From Roseateles puraquae (lineage in GTDB: Bacteria > Pseudomonadota > Gammaproteobacteria > Burkholderiales > Burkholderiaceae_C), in assembly GCF_002205845.1 (NCBI RefSeq), contig NZ_NISI01000001.1:496001-560000 (forward strand): DNA of 64,000 nt. Reading direction: 5' to 3'. This document shows positions 53,233 through 61,097 of this stretch, in pieces (the first letter of the stretch is position 1; each line of letters begins with the position of its first letter). A model generated the notes under the pieces. That model was not told the DNA's origin and ran no database searches. It saw nothing but the letters and a program-made list of their open reading frames with translations. A program made the translations under genes and the position numbers.

Positions 53233-53766
53233 TCACTCTTTCTGTTCGAGCCATTTGGGCTCGATGCCGCGGCTGCGCAACCAGGTGGCCAGCGCCTGGC
53301 CCGTGCCCTGCGGCCAGCAGCGCACGTCTTCGGGGGCCAGCAGCTTGTATTCCGCCAGCTCAGGCGACAGCCGGATCTCGCCGCGCGCCTGGGCGTGGTA
53401 GGCAATGATGATCTGGTTCATGCGCTGGAAGTCCCAGACGCCCAGCAGTTGCACCGCATCCACCGCCAGCGAGGTCTCCTCGGCGATCTCGCGGCAGATG
53501 CCCTCCTCCGGCGTTTCACCCGCCTCCATGAAACCGGTGATGAGTCCGAAGAAGCGCCCTGGCCAGGCGGCATTGCGGGCCAGCAGCACCCGCCCGCCCT
53601 GGTCCACGCATTCGATGACTGCAGCCAACACCGGCGTCGGGTTGTTCCAATGCGTGAAGTCGCAGGCCGGGCAGCGCAGGCGGGCCTTGTCCCCGCCATC
53701 CTCGGCCGCGGTGATCCAGGCCAGCGGCGTGGCGCAGACCGGGCAGAACTTGTAGTCCACCGTCAT
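53233..53766 (-). CDS. Zinc-ribbon Nudix hydrolase (NudC/NADH pyrophosphatase-like)
   Basis: 177 residues. Four cysteines in CPVC (8, 11) and CPAC (32, 35) form an N-terminal zinc ribbon. The Nudix box occupies about 78-100 (GFMEAGETPEEG ... REIAEET) with the final G changed to S (EETSL). Substrate is probably a dinucleotide or nucleoside diphosphate derivative; exact specificity is unknown. Its ATG overlaps the cysM stop (ATGA), so it is co-translated with cysM, and the tusA-like gene follows 10 bp later. Confidence 0.88.
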   Translation of the reverse strand: MTVDYKFCPVCATPLAWITAAEDGGDKARLRCPACDFTHWNNPTPVLAAVIECVDQGGRVLLARNAAWPGRFFGLITGFMEAGETPEEGICREIAEETSLAVDAVQLLGVWDFQRMNQIIIAYHAQARGEIRLSPELAEYKLLAPEDVRCWPQGTGQALATWLRSRGIEPKWLEQKE

Positions 53767-54659
53767 GCGGGGAAGACGCCCGTGGACAGGTAGCGATCGC
53801 CCCGGTCGCACACGATGAAGGCAATCGTCGCGTTCTCCACGCGCCGGGCGATCTGCAGCGCCACCCAGCAGGCGCCCGCGGCCGAGATGCCGGCGAACAG
53901 ACCTTCTTCACGGGCCAGGCGCCGGGCCATGTCCTCGGCATCGCTCTGGCTCACCAGCACCAGTTCGTCCACGCCGCTCGGGTCGTAGATCTTGGGCAGG
54001 TAGGCCTCGGGCCACTTGCGGATGCCGGGGATGCGCGAGCCTTCGGCCGGCTGGGCGCCGATGATGCGCACGGCCGGGTTCTTCTCCTTCAGGAATCGGG
54101 AAGTGCCGGTGATGGTGCCGGTGGTGCCCATGGCGCTCACGAAGTGCGTGATCTGGCCGTTGGTGTCCTTCCAGAGCTCTGGGCCCGTGGTTTCGTAGTG
54201 CACGCGCGGGTTGTCGGCATTGGCGAACTGGTCGAGCACCCGGCCCTTGCCCTCGCGGGCCATCTGCTCGGCCAGGTCGCGGGCGTACTCCATGCCACCG
54301 GTGCGGGGCGTGAGGATCAGCTCGGCGCCGAAGGCCTTCATGGTCTGGGCCCGCTCGATGGACAGGTCCTCCGGCATGATCAACACCATGCGGTAGCCGC
54401 GGATGGCGGCGGCCATCGCCAGCGCGATGCCGGTGTTGCCGGACGTGGCCTCGATGAGGGTGTCGCCGGGCTTGATCTCGCCGCGCTCCTCGGCGCGCTT
54501 GATCATGCTGATGGCCGGCCTGTCCTTCACCGACCCGGCCGGGTTGTTGCCCTCCAGCTTGGCGAGCACCACATTGCCGCGGGTGTCGTTGCCGAGCAGG
54601 CGCTGCAGCCGCACCAGGGGCGTGGCGCCAATGACGTCTTCGAGGGTCGGGTAGTTCAT
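53763..54659 (-). CDS. cysM: Cysteine synthase B (O-acetylserine/O-phosphoserine sulfhydrylase)
   Basis: PLP enzyme making L-cysteine; 298 residues. The cofactor lysine is K45 in AGSVKDRPA, with the asparagine loop TSGNTGIALA and phosphate-binding GTTGTITGTSRFL. The CysM type is favoured over CysK by ARRTGGMEYARDL-like and EGSRIPGIRKWPEAYLPK segments. Its ATG is the first codon of the cysM-nudix-tusA run; further upstream on the opposite strand lies tRNA-Leu. A longer frame upstream crosses the tRNA and is not coding. Confidence 0.95.
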   Translation of the reverse strand: MNYPTLEDVIGATPLVRLQRLLGNDTRGNVVLAKLEGNNPAGSVKDRPAISMIKRAEERGEIKPGDTLIEATSGNTGIALAMAAAIRGYRMVLIMPEDLSIERAQTMKAFGAELILTPRTGGMEYARDLAEQMAREGKGRVLDQFANADNPRVHYETTGPELWKDTNGQITHFVSAMGTTGTITGTSRFLKEKNPAVRIIGAQPAEGSRIPGIRKWPEAYLPKIYDPSGVDELVLVSQSDAEDMARRLAREEGLFAGISAAGACWVALQIARRVENATIAFIVCDRGDRYLSTGVFPA

Positions 54660-54750
54660 GGCGACGATTGTGCCCGCCGGTGCGAACACCCAGGCTTGCT
54701 CGGTGCATAATCCGCCCCTCGCCGTGATGGCGAGCAGCTGTTTCCGACGG

Positions 54751-54835
54751 GCCTCGGTGGCGAAATCGGTAGACGCAGGGGACTCAAAATCCCCCGCCGC
54801 AAGGTGTGCCGGTTCGAGTCCGGCCCGAGGCACCA
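54751..54835 (+). tRNA. tRNA-Leu (anticodon CAA)
   Basis: 85-nt class II tRNA with the acceptor pair GCCTCGG/CCGAGGC, discriminator A and encoded CCA. The anticodon stem GGGGA/TCCCC encloses loop CTCAAAA (anticodon CAA, codon UUG). A long variable arm follows, and the T arm is GCCGG-TTCGAGT-CCGGC. A stable complete cloverleaf can be drawn by eye. Confidence 0.95.
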
Positions 54836-54908
54836 CACGAAACAGCCCCTGCCGCGCGCTGGCATACACTCGATCGAGCAAGCGCCGGCCCCTCCGGCGC
54901 ACCGCCCG

Positions 54909-55514
54909 ATGCCGGGCAACACGCCGACTCCCATGCCCCCGCTGCCCTCGGTCACCAAAGCCTTCCTGCTGGCCTGCGTCGGCTTCTTCTGCCTCTTCGA
55001 GCTCTTCCCCGCCCTCGCCTTCTGGTTCGAGCTGTGGCCGCTGACCTCGGGGGCCTTCATGCCCTGGCAGGTCGTCACCTACGCCTTCCTGCACGGCGAC
55101 TTCACCCACCTGCTGTTCAACATGCTCGGCCTGTGGATGCTCGGCGGCGAGCTGGAGCGGGTGTGGGGCCCGAAGCGCTACACGCAGATCCTGGTGGCCA
55201 GCACGCTCAGCGCGGCCGTGGTGCAACTGCTCTTCACCTGGGCCATCGGCTCGGGTTCCCCGACGGTGGGCGCCTCGGGCGCGATCTTCGGGCTGCTGCT
55301 GTCCTTCGGCATGCTGTTTCCGAACCGCATCATCGTGCCGCTGATTCCGCCGATCCCGATGAAGGCCAAGGTCTTTGTCGCGGTGTTCGGTGGCCTGGAG
55401 CTCATCCTCGGGTTCAGCCGCACCAGCGGCATTGCCCACTTCGCCCACCTGGGCGGCATGCTGGGCGCGTGGTTGCTCATCCGCCACTGGCGCTCGCCGC
55501 GGCGGCGCGGCTGA
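54909..55514 (+). CDS. Rhomboid-family intramembrane serine protease
   Basis: 201 residues with six hydrophobic segments. The catalytic dyad is visible: S123 in GASGAIFG and H180 in HFAHLGGMLGAW; the L1-loop WExxFxxx-like HGDFTHLLFNMLGLWMLG is also typical. It cleaves transmembrane segments in the inner membrane; substrate unknown. Start is either ATG 54909 or the in-frame ATG 54933 (MPPLPSVTKAF); neither has a strong ribosome-binding site. It directly follows tRNA-Leu and converges with the SDR gene after 5 bp. Confidence 0.85.
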   Translation: MPGNTPTPMPPLPSVTKAFLLACVGFFCLFELFPALAFWFELWPLTSGAFMPWQVVTYAFLHGDFTHLLFNMLGLWMLGGELERVWGPKRYTQILVASTLSAAVVQLLFTWAIGSGSPTVGASGAIFGLLLSFGMLFPNRIIVPLIPPIPMKAKVFVAVFGGLELILGFSRTSGIAHFAHLGGMLGAWLLIRHWRSPRRRG

Positions 55515-55519
55515 AGGCG

Positions 55520-56380
55520 CTACAAGCCCTCGCGGGGCGTCGGGTAGCGCAGGCGCAACCGCAGCTCGGCCTTCAGGCGCCGGTTGGCGAGCCGGCGTGA
55601 CTCGCTCCAGAAGCTCAGCTGCATCGGGCTCATGCGCTCGGCGGCTTCTTCCCGCGTGATGCGCTGCGGCGGCGGCAGGCCGGCCAGCTCGGCCGCCAGG
55701 TCGAAGTAGTCGCCCATCAGCAGTTGGCTGTCGTCGCAGACATTGACGGCCCGCTGCGCCCGCCCCCGCAGCAAGGCCAGCACGCAGGCAAGCGCGAGGT
55801 CGTCGGCGTGGATGTGGTTGGTGTACACGTCGTCTTCCCGGCGCAGCACCGGCGTGCCGCGGGCCAGGCGCTCGCGCGGATGCCCGCCGGCACGGTCGCG
55901 GGCGTAGATGCCCGGGATGCGCAGCAGGCTGACTCGCGTGCCGTGGCGCCGCCCGAAGGCTCGCAGTTGCGCCTCGGCATCCACGCGGCGGCGAGCACGG
56001 TCGGTGCCGGGGTTGGGCGCACGCGTCTCGTCAACGAAGGCGCCGCCACAGTCGCCATAGACCCCGGTGGTGCTGGCGTACACCAAGGCCTCGGGCGGCC
56101 GCTGTGCGAGCGCGGCAAGCAGGTGCTGGGTCCGACGGTCGCGGGCGCCCTCGGTCGCGGGCGGAGCCAGGTGCAGCACGCGGTCCGCCAAGCCTGCCAG
56201 GCGGCCGAGCGTGGCGGGCTCGTCGAGATTGCCGACCAGCGGGATCGCCCCCGCCGCCCGCAGCTCGGGCGCCCGCGCGGGGCTGGACGTGAGCGCATAG
56301 ACGCGCCAGCGCCCCTGCAGCAGCTTCAACACGCGCAGGCCGACGTCGCCGCAGCCAATGATCAGCAGTCTCGGGGTCAT
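55520..56380 (-). CDS. SDR-family NAD(P)-dependent epimerase/oxidoreductase (YeeZ-like)
   Basis: 286 residues. A Rossmann motif at the very N-terminus, RLLIIGCGDVGLRVLKLL, lacks the usual GxxGxxG and reads GCGDVG, as in atypical/extended SDRs of the YeeZ group. YASTTGVYGD supplies the active-site Ser-Thr-Tyr region, and HADDLALACVLALLRG and NVCDDSQLLMGDYFDL are typical of sugar-nucleotide epimerase relatives. Substrate unknown. ATG 56380 gives the family start. Divergent from the ferredoxin-reductase gene. Confidence 0.85.
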   Translation of the reverse strand: MTPRLLIIGCGDVGLRVLKLLQGRWRVYALTSSPARAPELRAAGAIPLVGNLDEPATLGRLAGLADRVLHLAPPATEGARDRRTQHLLAALAQRPPEALVYASTTGVYGDCGGAFVDETRAPNPGTDRARRRVDAEAQLRAFGRRHGTRVSLLRIPGIYARDRAGGHPRERLARGTPVLRREDDVYTNHIHADDLALACVLALLRGRAQRAVNVCDDSQLLMGDYFDLAAELAGLPPPQRITREEAAERMSPMQLSFWSESRRLANRRLKAELRLRLRYPTPREGL

Positions 56381-56456
56381 CTCGGGGTACGGCAAAATGC
56401 GGCGCAGTCTACGGCCCCGGCGCACTCCTGCGGGGCCGCTGCCATTTCGGGAACCC

Positions 56457-57485
56457 ATGTCCTTCCAGATCACCATCCAACCCGCCGGCCGCGTCTACAC
56501 GACCGAGGCTGACGACACCCTCCTGGCTGCCGCCATCCGCAACGGCGTGGGCCTGCCCTACGGCTGCAAGGACGGCGCCTGCGGCTCCTGCAAGAGCAAG
56601 CTGCTCGAAGGCGCGGTCATGCATGGCAACCACCAGCCCAAGGCACTGTCCGCGGAAGAAGAAGCCGCTGGCTTCGTGCTGACCTGCTGCGCCCGCCCGC
56701 AGACCGACTGCACGCTCGAAGCCCGCACCGTGCCCGGCGCCGGCGAGTTCCCCGTGCTCAAGCTGCCCACCCGCGTCAGCGCCATCCTCAAGCCCGTGCC
56801 CGATGTGGCGGTGCTGACGATGCAGCTCGCGGCCAACCAGAACTTCCAGTTCCGCGCCGGCCAGTACGTCGAGTTCATCCTGCGCGACGGCTCGCGCCGC
56901 AGCTACTCCATGGCCAACGCGCCGCACACGCTGCCGGGCCAGATCGAACTGCACATCCGCCACATGCCCGGCGGCAAGTTCACCGACCATGTATTCGGTG
57001 CGCTCAAGGAGAAAGACATCCTGCGCATGGAAGGCCCCTTCGGCAGCTTCTTCCTGCGCGAGGACTCCGACAAGCCGGCCGTGCTGCTGGCCAGTGGCAC
57101 CGGCTTCGCACCCATCAAGGCCATCATCGAACGCGCCCGCCACATCGAGTCGACCCGTCCCTTCGTGCTGTACTGGGGGGCCCGCAAGCAGGCCGACCTG
57201 TACCTGAGCGACTGGGCCGCGCAGGTGGCCGCCGAATGGCCGCAACTGCGTTACGTGCCCGTGCTGTCCGAACCCGATGCGGGCTGGACCGGCCGCACGG
57301 GCTTCGTGCACCGTGCGGTGATGGAAGACCTGCCCGACCTGTCCGGCCACCAGGTCTATGCCTGCGGCGCGCCCATCATGGTCGAGTCGGCACAGAAGGA
57401 CTTCGTCGCCCAGTGCGGCCTGCCCGAGGATGAGTTCTACGCCGACGCCTTCACCTCCGAAGCCGACAAGCACGCGGCCGGCTGA
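56457..57485 (+). CDS. [2Fe-2S] flavin reductase, CDP-6-deoxy-glucoseen-reductase-like
   Basis: 342 residues: an N-terminal plant-type ferredoxin domain (C37, C42, C45 and C77 in PYGCKDGACGSCKSKLL ... LTCC) followed by a ferredoxin-NADP reductase module (RSYSMANAPH for FAD, GTGFAPIKAIIERA for NAD(P)). Proteins of this type transfer electrons from NAD(P)H to a partner; AscD/DdhD in deoxysugar synthesis and oxygenase reductases are the namesakes. No deoxysugar genes are here, but a 2-oxoglutarate dioxygenase follows after 5 bp, so its partner is uncertain. Burkholderiales often have this gene as a general reductase. Confidence 0.82.
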   Translation: MSFQITIQPAGRVYTTEADDTLLAAAIRNGVGLPYGCKDGACGSCKSKLLEGAVMHGNHQPKALSAEEEAAGFVLTCCARPQTDCTLEARTVPGAGEFPVLKLPTRVSAILKPVPDVAVLTMQLAANQNFQFRAGQYVEFILRDGSRRSYSMANAPHTLPGQIELHIRHMPGGKFTDHVFGALKEKDILRMEGPFGSFFLREDSDKPAVLLASGTGFAPIKAIIERARHIESTRPFVLYWGARKQADLYLSDWAAQVAAEWPQLRYVPVLSEPDAGWTGRTGFVHRAVMEDLPDLSGHQVYACGAPIMVESAQKDFVAQCGLPEDEFYADAFTSEADKHAAG

Positions 57486-57490
57486 GCGCG

Positions 57491-58219
57491 ATGTTTGAGC
57501 CGCCCTGGACCGATCCCGCCGACGTCGTCGGCGCCCTGCAGCGCAGCGGGGAGGCGGTGCTCGCCCCCGCATCCCTGGGCGTGCTCGGCGTGAGCGCGGC
57601 CGAGCTCGACACCCTGCGCCCCTGCTGGGACGACCTGCCGCCTGACGGCTACCTGCGTGACGGCGGCCGCTACCGGTTCCGCCGGCACGGCTGCTTCGTG
57701 GCCGACGGCAACACGCTGACCGCCAGCCCGCACCGTGCCCACTGGCAGCCCGTGGACTACAACGCGCTGCATGGCGGCATCCAGCGCTGGTATGTGCCGC
57801 TGGCCCAGGAGATGGTCGCCTCACCCGCATGGACGGCCTTGCTGCTGGGTCTGGCGCGCGTCACCTCGGCCTTCAAGGGCGAGCAGCCCTGGTTCATCGA
57901 GGCGCATCCGTTTCGCATCGACACCAGCGACGGCATCGGCCGCCCCACACCCGAAGGTGCTCACCGCGACGGCGTCGACCTGGTGGCCGTGCTCATGGTG
58001 GGCCGCCACCAGATCAAGGGCGGCGAGTCGCGCGTGTTCGAGGCCCACGGGCCGGCGGGCCAGCGCTTCACCATGACCCAGCCTTGGACCACGCTGCTGC
58101 TGGATGACGAACGGGTGATCCACGAAACCACGCCCATCCAGCCGCTGGAGGCGGGCGAGCGGGGCTGGCGAGACACGCTGGTGATCACGCTGCGAAGCGG
58201 CGGTTTCCAAGGCCCGTGA
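57491..58219 (+). CDS. 2-Oxoglutarate/Fe(II) dioxygenase, L-isoleucine-dioxygenase-like
   Basis: 242 residues of the 2OG-Fe-Oxy_2 (PF10014) type, which includes the L-isoleucine 4-hydroxylase IDO. The iron triad is H158, D160 (AHRDGVDLV) and H211 (VIHETTPI); R227 in RDTLVITLR should bind 2-oxoglutarate. Start ATG 57491 is 5 bp after the reductase gene, suggesting one transcript. Downstream come a leucine-dehydrogenase-like gene and the liv branched-chain transporter, which suggests an amino-acid side-chain hydroxylation role; this is inference. Free amino acid rather than protein substrate would fit the family. Confidence 0.82.
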   Translation: MFEPPWTDPADVVGALQRSGEAVLAPASLGVLGVSAAELDTLRPCWDDLPPDGYLRDGGRYRFRRHGCFVADGNTLTASPHRAHWQPVDYNALHGGIQRWYVPLAQEMVASPAWTALLLGLARVTSAFKGEQPWFIEAHPFRIDTSDGIGRPTPEGAHRDGVDLVAVLMVGRHQIKGGESRVFEAHGPAGQRFTMTQPWTTLLLDDERVIHETTPIQPLEAGERGWRDTLVITLRSGGFQGP

Positions 58220-58252
58220 CCTGCGCGGAAAGCGCCTCCGTAGAATCCTGAG

Positions 58253-58278
58253 CGGCCACGCCACAAGCGTGGCCGTTC
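58253..58278 (+). terminator. Hairpin between the dioxygenase and dehydrogenase genes
   Basis: CGGCCACGC-CACAA-GCGTGGCCG (9 bp) followed by TTCTTCTTT. It probably ends the reductase-dioxygenase transcript. A TAGAAT hexamer at 58241 lies just before it, so if that is a promoter the hairpin would sit in the next gene's leader. Confidence 0.65.
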
Positions 58279-58314
58279 TTCTTTCACTGCCGCGCCCACA
58301 AAGCGCCCACCGTC

Positions 58315-59370
58315 ATGACTCCGACCTCCCTCTTCGGCCTGCCCGAGCAAGCTGCCCATGAGCGCGTGCTGCTCGCCACCGACCCGGCCACCGGCCTCAA
58401 GGCCATCCTCGCCGTGCACAGCACCGCCCGTGGCCCCGCCTTCGGCGGCTGCCGCTTCTGGCATTACGACTCCGAGCTCGCCGCGCTGAACGACGCGCTG
58501 CGACTGTCCCAGGGCATGAGCCTGAAGAACGCCCTGGCCGACCTGCCCTTCGGCGGCGGCAAGGCCGTCATCCTGAAGCCCGAGGGTACGTTTGACCGCC
58601 CCGCCCTGTTCGCCGCCTTCGGGCGCGCCGTGCAGTCGCTCCAAGGCGCCTACATCACCGCCGAGGACGTGGGCACCACCACGGCCGACATGCGCGGCAT
58701 GCAGGCCGTGACGCCCTTCGTCAGTGGCATCCCGCGCGAAGGCGCCTTCGGCGGCGACCCCAGCCCCAAGACGGCCTGGGGCGTGTTCGTGTCCATCCAG
58801 GCCGGTGCCCGCCTGGTGCTGGGTCGCTCGTCGCTGGAAGGCGTGCGCGTGGCCCTCCAAGGCCTGGGTGCAGTGGGCTGGCATCTGGCGGAGTTCCTGC
58901 ACCAGGCCGGCGCCAAGCTCGTGGTGGCCGATGTGGACGCCACCAAGGTCGAGCGCGCCGTCGCCCAGTTCGGCGCGCGTGCGGTGCACGTGGCGGAGAT
59001 CCTGGCCGCGGAGGTCGACGTGCTGGCCCCCTGCGCGCTGGGCGCCTCGCTCAACCAACAGACGGTGCCGGGCATCCAGGCCAAGCTGATTGCCGGTGCC
59101 GCCAACAACCAGCTCGCCACGTCGGCCGATGGCGACGCCCTGCAGCGCCGAGGCATCTGCTACCTGCCCGACTACCTCGTGAATGCCGGCGGCATCATCA
59201 GCGTGGCCCGCGAATACCGCGGCGAAGGCGAAGAGACCGCCGTCATGGCCGAGGTCAGCAAGATCGCCGAGCGCGTGGAAGAGCTGCTGCAGCGCGTGCA
59301 AACCGCCGACTCGACGCCCGCCCGCGTCGCCGACGATTGGGCACGCAGCAAGCTCGTTCGGCTGGCTTGA
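58315..59370 (+). CDS. Leucine-dehydrogenase-type Glu/Leu/Phe/Val dehydrogenase
   Basis: NAD-dependent oxidative deamination of a branched-chain or related amino acid; 351 residues as in LeuDH. The glycine-rich GGCRFWHYDS and lysines K71 (MSLKNALA) and K83 (GGGKAVILKP) match the catalytic pair of Bacillus LeuDH (K68/K80) by spacing. The NAD motif is VALQGLGAVGWHLAEFL. Leucine versus phenylalanine or valine cannot be separated by eye. It lies between an IDO-like dioxygenase and livFGMH, in keeping with branched-chain amino acid use. A perfect terminator follows. Confidence 0.88.
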   Translation: MTPTSLFGLPEQAAHERVLLATDPATGLKAILAVHSTARGPAFGGCRFWHYDSELAALNDALRLSQGMSLKNALADLPFGGGKAVILKPEGTFDRPALFAAFGRAVQSLQGAYITAEDVGTTTADMRGMQAVTPFVSGIPREGAFGGDPSPKTAWGVFVSIQAGARLVLGRSSLEGVRVALQGLGAVGWHLAEFLHQAGAKLVVADVDATKVERAVAQFGARAVHVAEILAAEVDVLAPCALGASLNQQTVPGIQAKLIAGAANNQLATSADGDALQRRGICYLPDYLVNAGGIISVAREYRGEGEETAVMAEVSKIAERVEELLQRVQTADSTPARVADDWARSKLVRLA

Positions 59371-59380
59371 AGCCAAATTA

Positions 59381-59407
59381 CAAACGCCTGGCTTGCCCAG
59401 GCGTTTG
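59381..59407 (+). terminator. Terminator of the amino-acid dehydrogenase gene
   Basis: 11-bp perfect stem CAAACGCCTGG / CCAGGCGTTTG with loop CTTGC, ending TTTG then TTCC. Strong stem with a short T-run. Confidence 0.82.
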
Positions 59408-59486
59408 TTCCTCCAGCGGCTGCCGAGGATCTGGCTCTGCCAGGCCGACGGCGCTGCCAAGGCCAGAGGCCTTGTCCTTCGCCAGG

Positions 59487-59560
59487 CACAAACAGTCCTC
59501 AGGACTGTTTGTGTCCGGGCTCAGCCCCCTTTGAGGGGGCCGGCGAAGCCGGTAGGGGGT
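59487..59560. repeat. Array of hairpins before livF (possible intergenic repeat unit)
   Basis: Three stems in a row: CACAAACAGTCC-TCA-GGACTGTTTGTG (12 bp, 59487-59513), GCCCCCT-TTG-AGGGGGC (59524-59540) and CCGGC-GAA-GCCGG (59540-59552), then AGGGGGT, which can pair alternatively with the CCCCCT arm. It occupies the space between two convergent genes and may terminate livF transcription. The composite resembles intergenic palindromic elements seen in related genomes, but this window has only this copy. Confidence 0.55.
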
Positions 59561-59567
59561 GGTCGCT

Positions 59568-60290
59568 CTACTCGCCGAGGTAGGCGGCGCGAACCTTGGG
59601 GTCGTTCAGCAGCGCCTGGCCTTCGCCGTCCATCGTGACCTCGCCCGACTCCATCACGTAGCCGCGATTGGCGAGTTGCAGCGCGCGGCTGGCGTTCTGC
59701 TCCACGAGCAGGATGGTGACGCCCTGCTGATGGATGTCGTTCACCACCTCGAAGATCTTGTCGACCATGATGGGCGACAGGCCCATGGACGGCTCGTCCA
59801 GCAGCAGCACCTTGGGCCGGGCCATCAGCGCACGGCCCATGGCCAGCATCTGCTGCTCGCCGCCGGACATGGTGCCGGCCAGCTGCTTGGCGCGTTCCTT
59901 CAGGCGCGGGAAGAGGCCGAAAACCTTGTCCATGTCCGCCTGGATCTCGCCATCGTTGCGGTTGTAGGCGCCCATCTGGAGGTTTTCGATGATGGTCATG
60001 CGCGTGAAGGTGCCGCGGCCTTCCGGCACCATCACCAGACCCTTCTTGGCCAGGTCCCAGGCACCCTTGCCCTTGATGGACTCGCCGAGGTAGCTGACCT
60101 CACCGGCGGCAATGGGTTGCAGGCCGGTGATGGCCTTCATCGTGGTGGTCTTGCCCGCGCCGTTGGCGCCGATCAGCGAGACGAGTTCGCCCTCGCGCAC
60201 CTCGAAATTCACGCCCTTGACAGCCTGGATGCCGCCGTAGGCCACCTTCAGGCCGCTGACCTTGAGCAGGGTTTGCTTTGCTTCTGCCAT
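59568..60290 (-). CDS. livF: Branched-chain amino acid ABC transporter ATP-binding protein LivF
   Basis: 240-residue ATPase of the high-affinity branched-chain amino acid importer. Walker A GANGAGKTT, the ABC signature MSGGEQQMLAMGRAL and Walker B LLLDEPSMGLSP are intact, with the LivF-typical VPEGRGTFTRMTI. ATG 60290 follows the livG stop by 8 bp. Last gene of the livHMGF operon, ending at the hairpin array. Confidence 0.95.
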   Translation of the reverse strand: MAEAKQTLLKVSGLKVAYGGIQAVKGVNFEVREGELVSLIGANGAGKTTTMKAITGLQPIAAGEVSYLGESIKGKGAWDLAKKGLVMVPEGRGTFTRMTIIENLQMGAYNRNDGEIQADMDKVFGLFPRLKERAKQLAGTMSGGEQQMLAMGRALMARPKVLLLDEPSMGLSPIMVDKIFEVVNDIHQQGVTILLVEQNASRALQLANRGYVMESGEVTMDGEGQALLNDPKVRAAYLGE

Positions 60291-60298
60291 GTGCGTGC

Positions 60299-61084
60299 TC
60301 AGTGTGTTTTGTGACCGGCGCCGAGGTAGGCCTCGATCACCTTCTCGTTGCTCTGCACCTCGGCCGGCGTGCCTTCGGCGATCTGCTTGCCGTAGTCGAG
60401 CACGGTGACGCGGTCGCACAGGCCCATGACCAGCTTCACGTCGTGCTCGATGAGCAGGATGGTGCGGCCGTCGTTGCGGATGCGGTCGATCAGCTCGCGC
60501 AGCACGACCTTCTCGGTCGCGTTCATGCCGGCGGCGGGCTCGTCCAGCGCGATCAGCTGGGGGTCGGTGGCCAGGGCGCGGGCGATCTCCAGGCGGCGCT
60601 GGTCGCCGTAGCTCAGCGTGCGGGCCTTGAACTCGGCGAACTGGCCGATGCCGACGTAGTCCAGCAACTCCTGGGCGCGTGCCTTGATGGCGGCTTCCTC
60701 GGCTTTGAAGGACGGCGTGCGGAAGACCGCACCAACCAGGCCCGACTTCGTGCGGATGTGCCGGCCGACCATCACATTCTCCAGCGCCGTCATCTCGGCG
60801 AACAGGCGGATGTTCTGGAAAGTGCGCGCGATGCCGGCCTTGGCCACCTGGTGCACCGCCTGCGGGGTGTAGGGCGTGCCGCCGAGCGAGAAGCTGCCGC
60901 CGTCGGGCGTGTAGAGCCCGGTGATGACGTTGAAGAAGGTCGTCTTGCCGGCGCCGTTGGGGCCGATCAGGCCATAGACCTGGCCGCGCTGGATCTGGAT
61001 GCCGACGTCGGAGAGGGCCTGCACACCGCCGAAGCGCTTGGAGGCGCCGCTGACGTTCAGAACGATGTTGTCGTTGTTGCTCAT
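60299..61084 (-). CDS. livG: Branched-chain amino acid ABC transporter ATP-binding protein LivG
   Basis: 261-residue ATPase partner of LivF. Walker A GPNGAGKTTFFN, the signature LSYGDQRRLEIARAL (degenerate LSGGQ, as usual in LivG) and Walker B LIALDEPAAGMN. RTFQNIRLF is the LivG-specific piece. Start 13 bp after livM. Expected to form a heterodimer with LivF on LivHM. Confidence 0.95.
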   Translation of the reverse strand: MSNNDNIVLNVSGASKRFGGVQALSDVGIQIQRGQVYGLIGPNGAGKTTFFNVITGLYTPDGGSFSLGGTPYTPQAVHQVAKAGIARTFQNIRLFAEMTALENVMVGRHIRTKSGLVGAVFRTPSFKAEEAAIKARAQELLDYVGIGQFAEFKARTLSYGDQRRLEIARALATDPQLIALDEPAAGMNATEKVVLRELIDRIRNDGRTILLIEHDVKLVMGLCDRVTVLDYGKQIAEGTPAEVQSNEKVIEAYLGAGHKTH

Positions 61085-61097
61085 GGTGCTCCCCTCC

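Noticed and set aside
54660-55487. Extension of cysM upstream across tRNA-Leu
   Set aside because: The open frame there overlaps a tRNA and the rhomboid gene antisense and has no CysM homology; MNYPTLEDVIG is the proper start.
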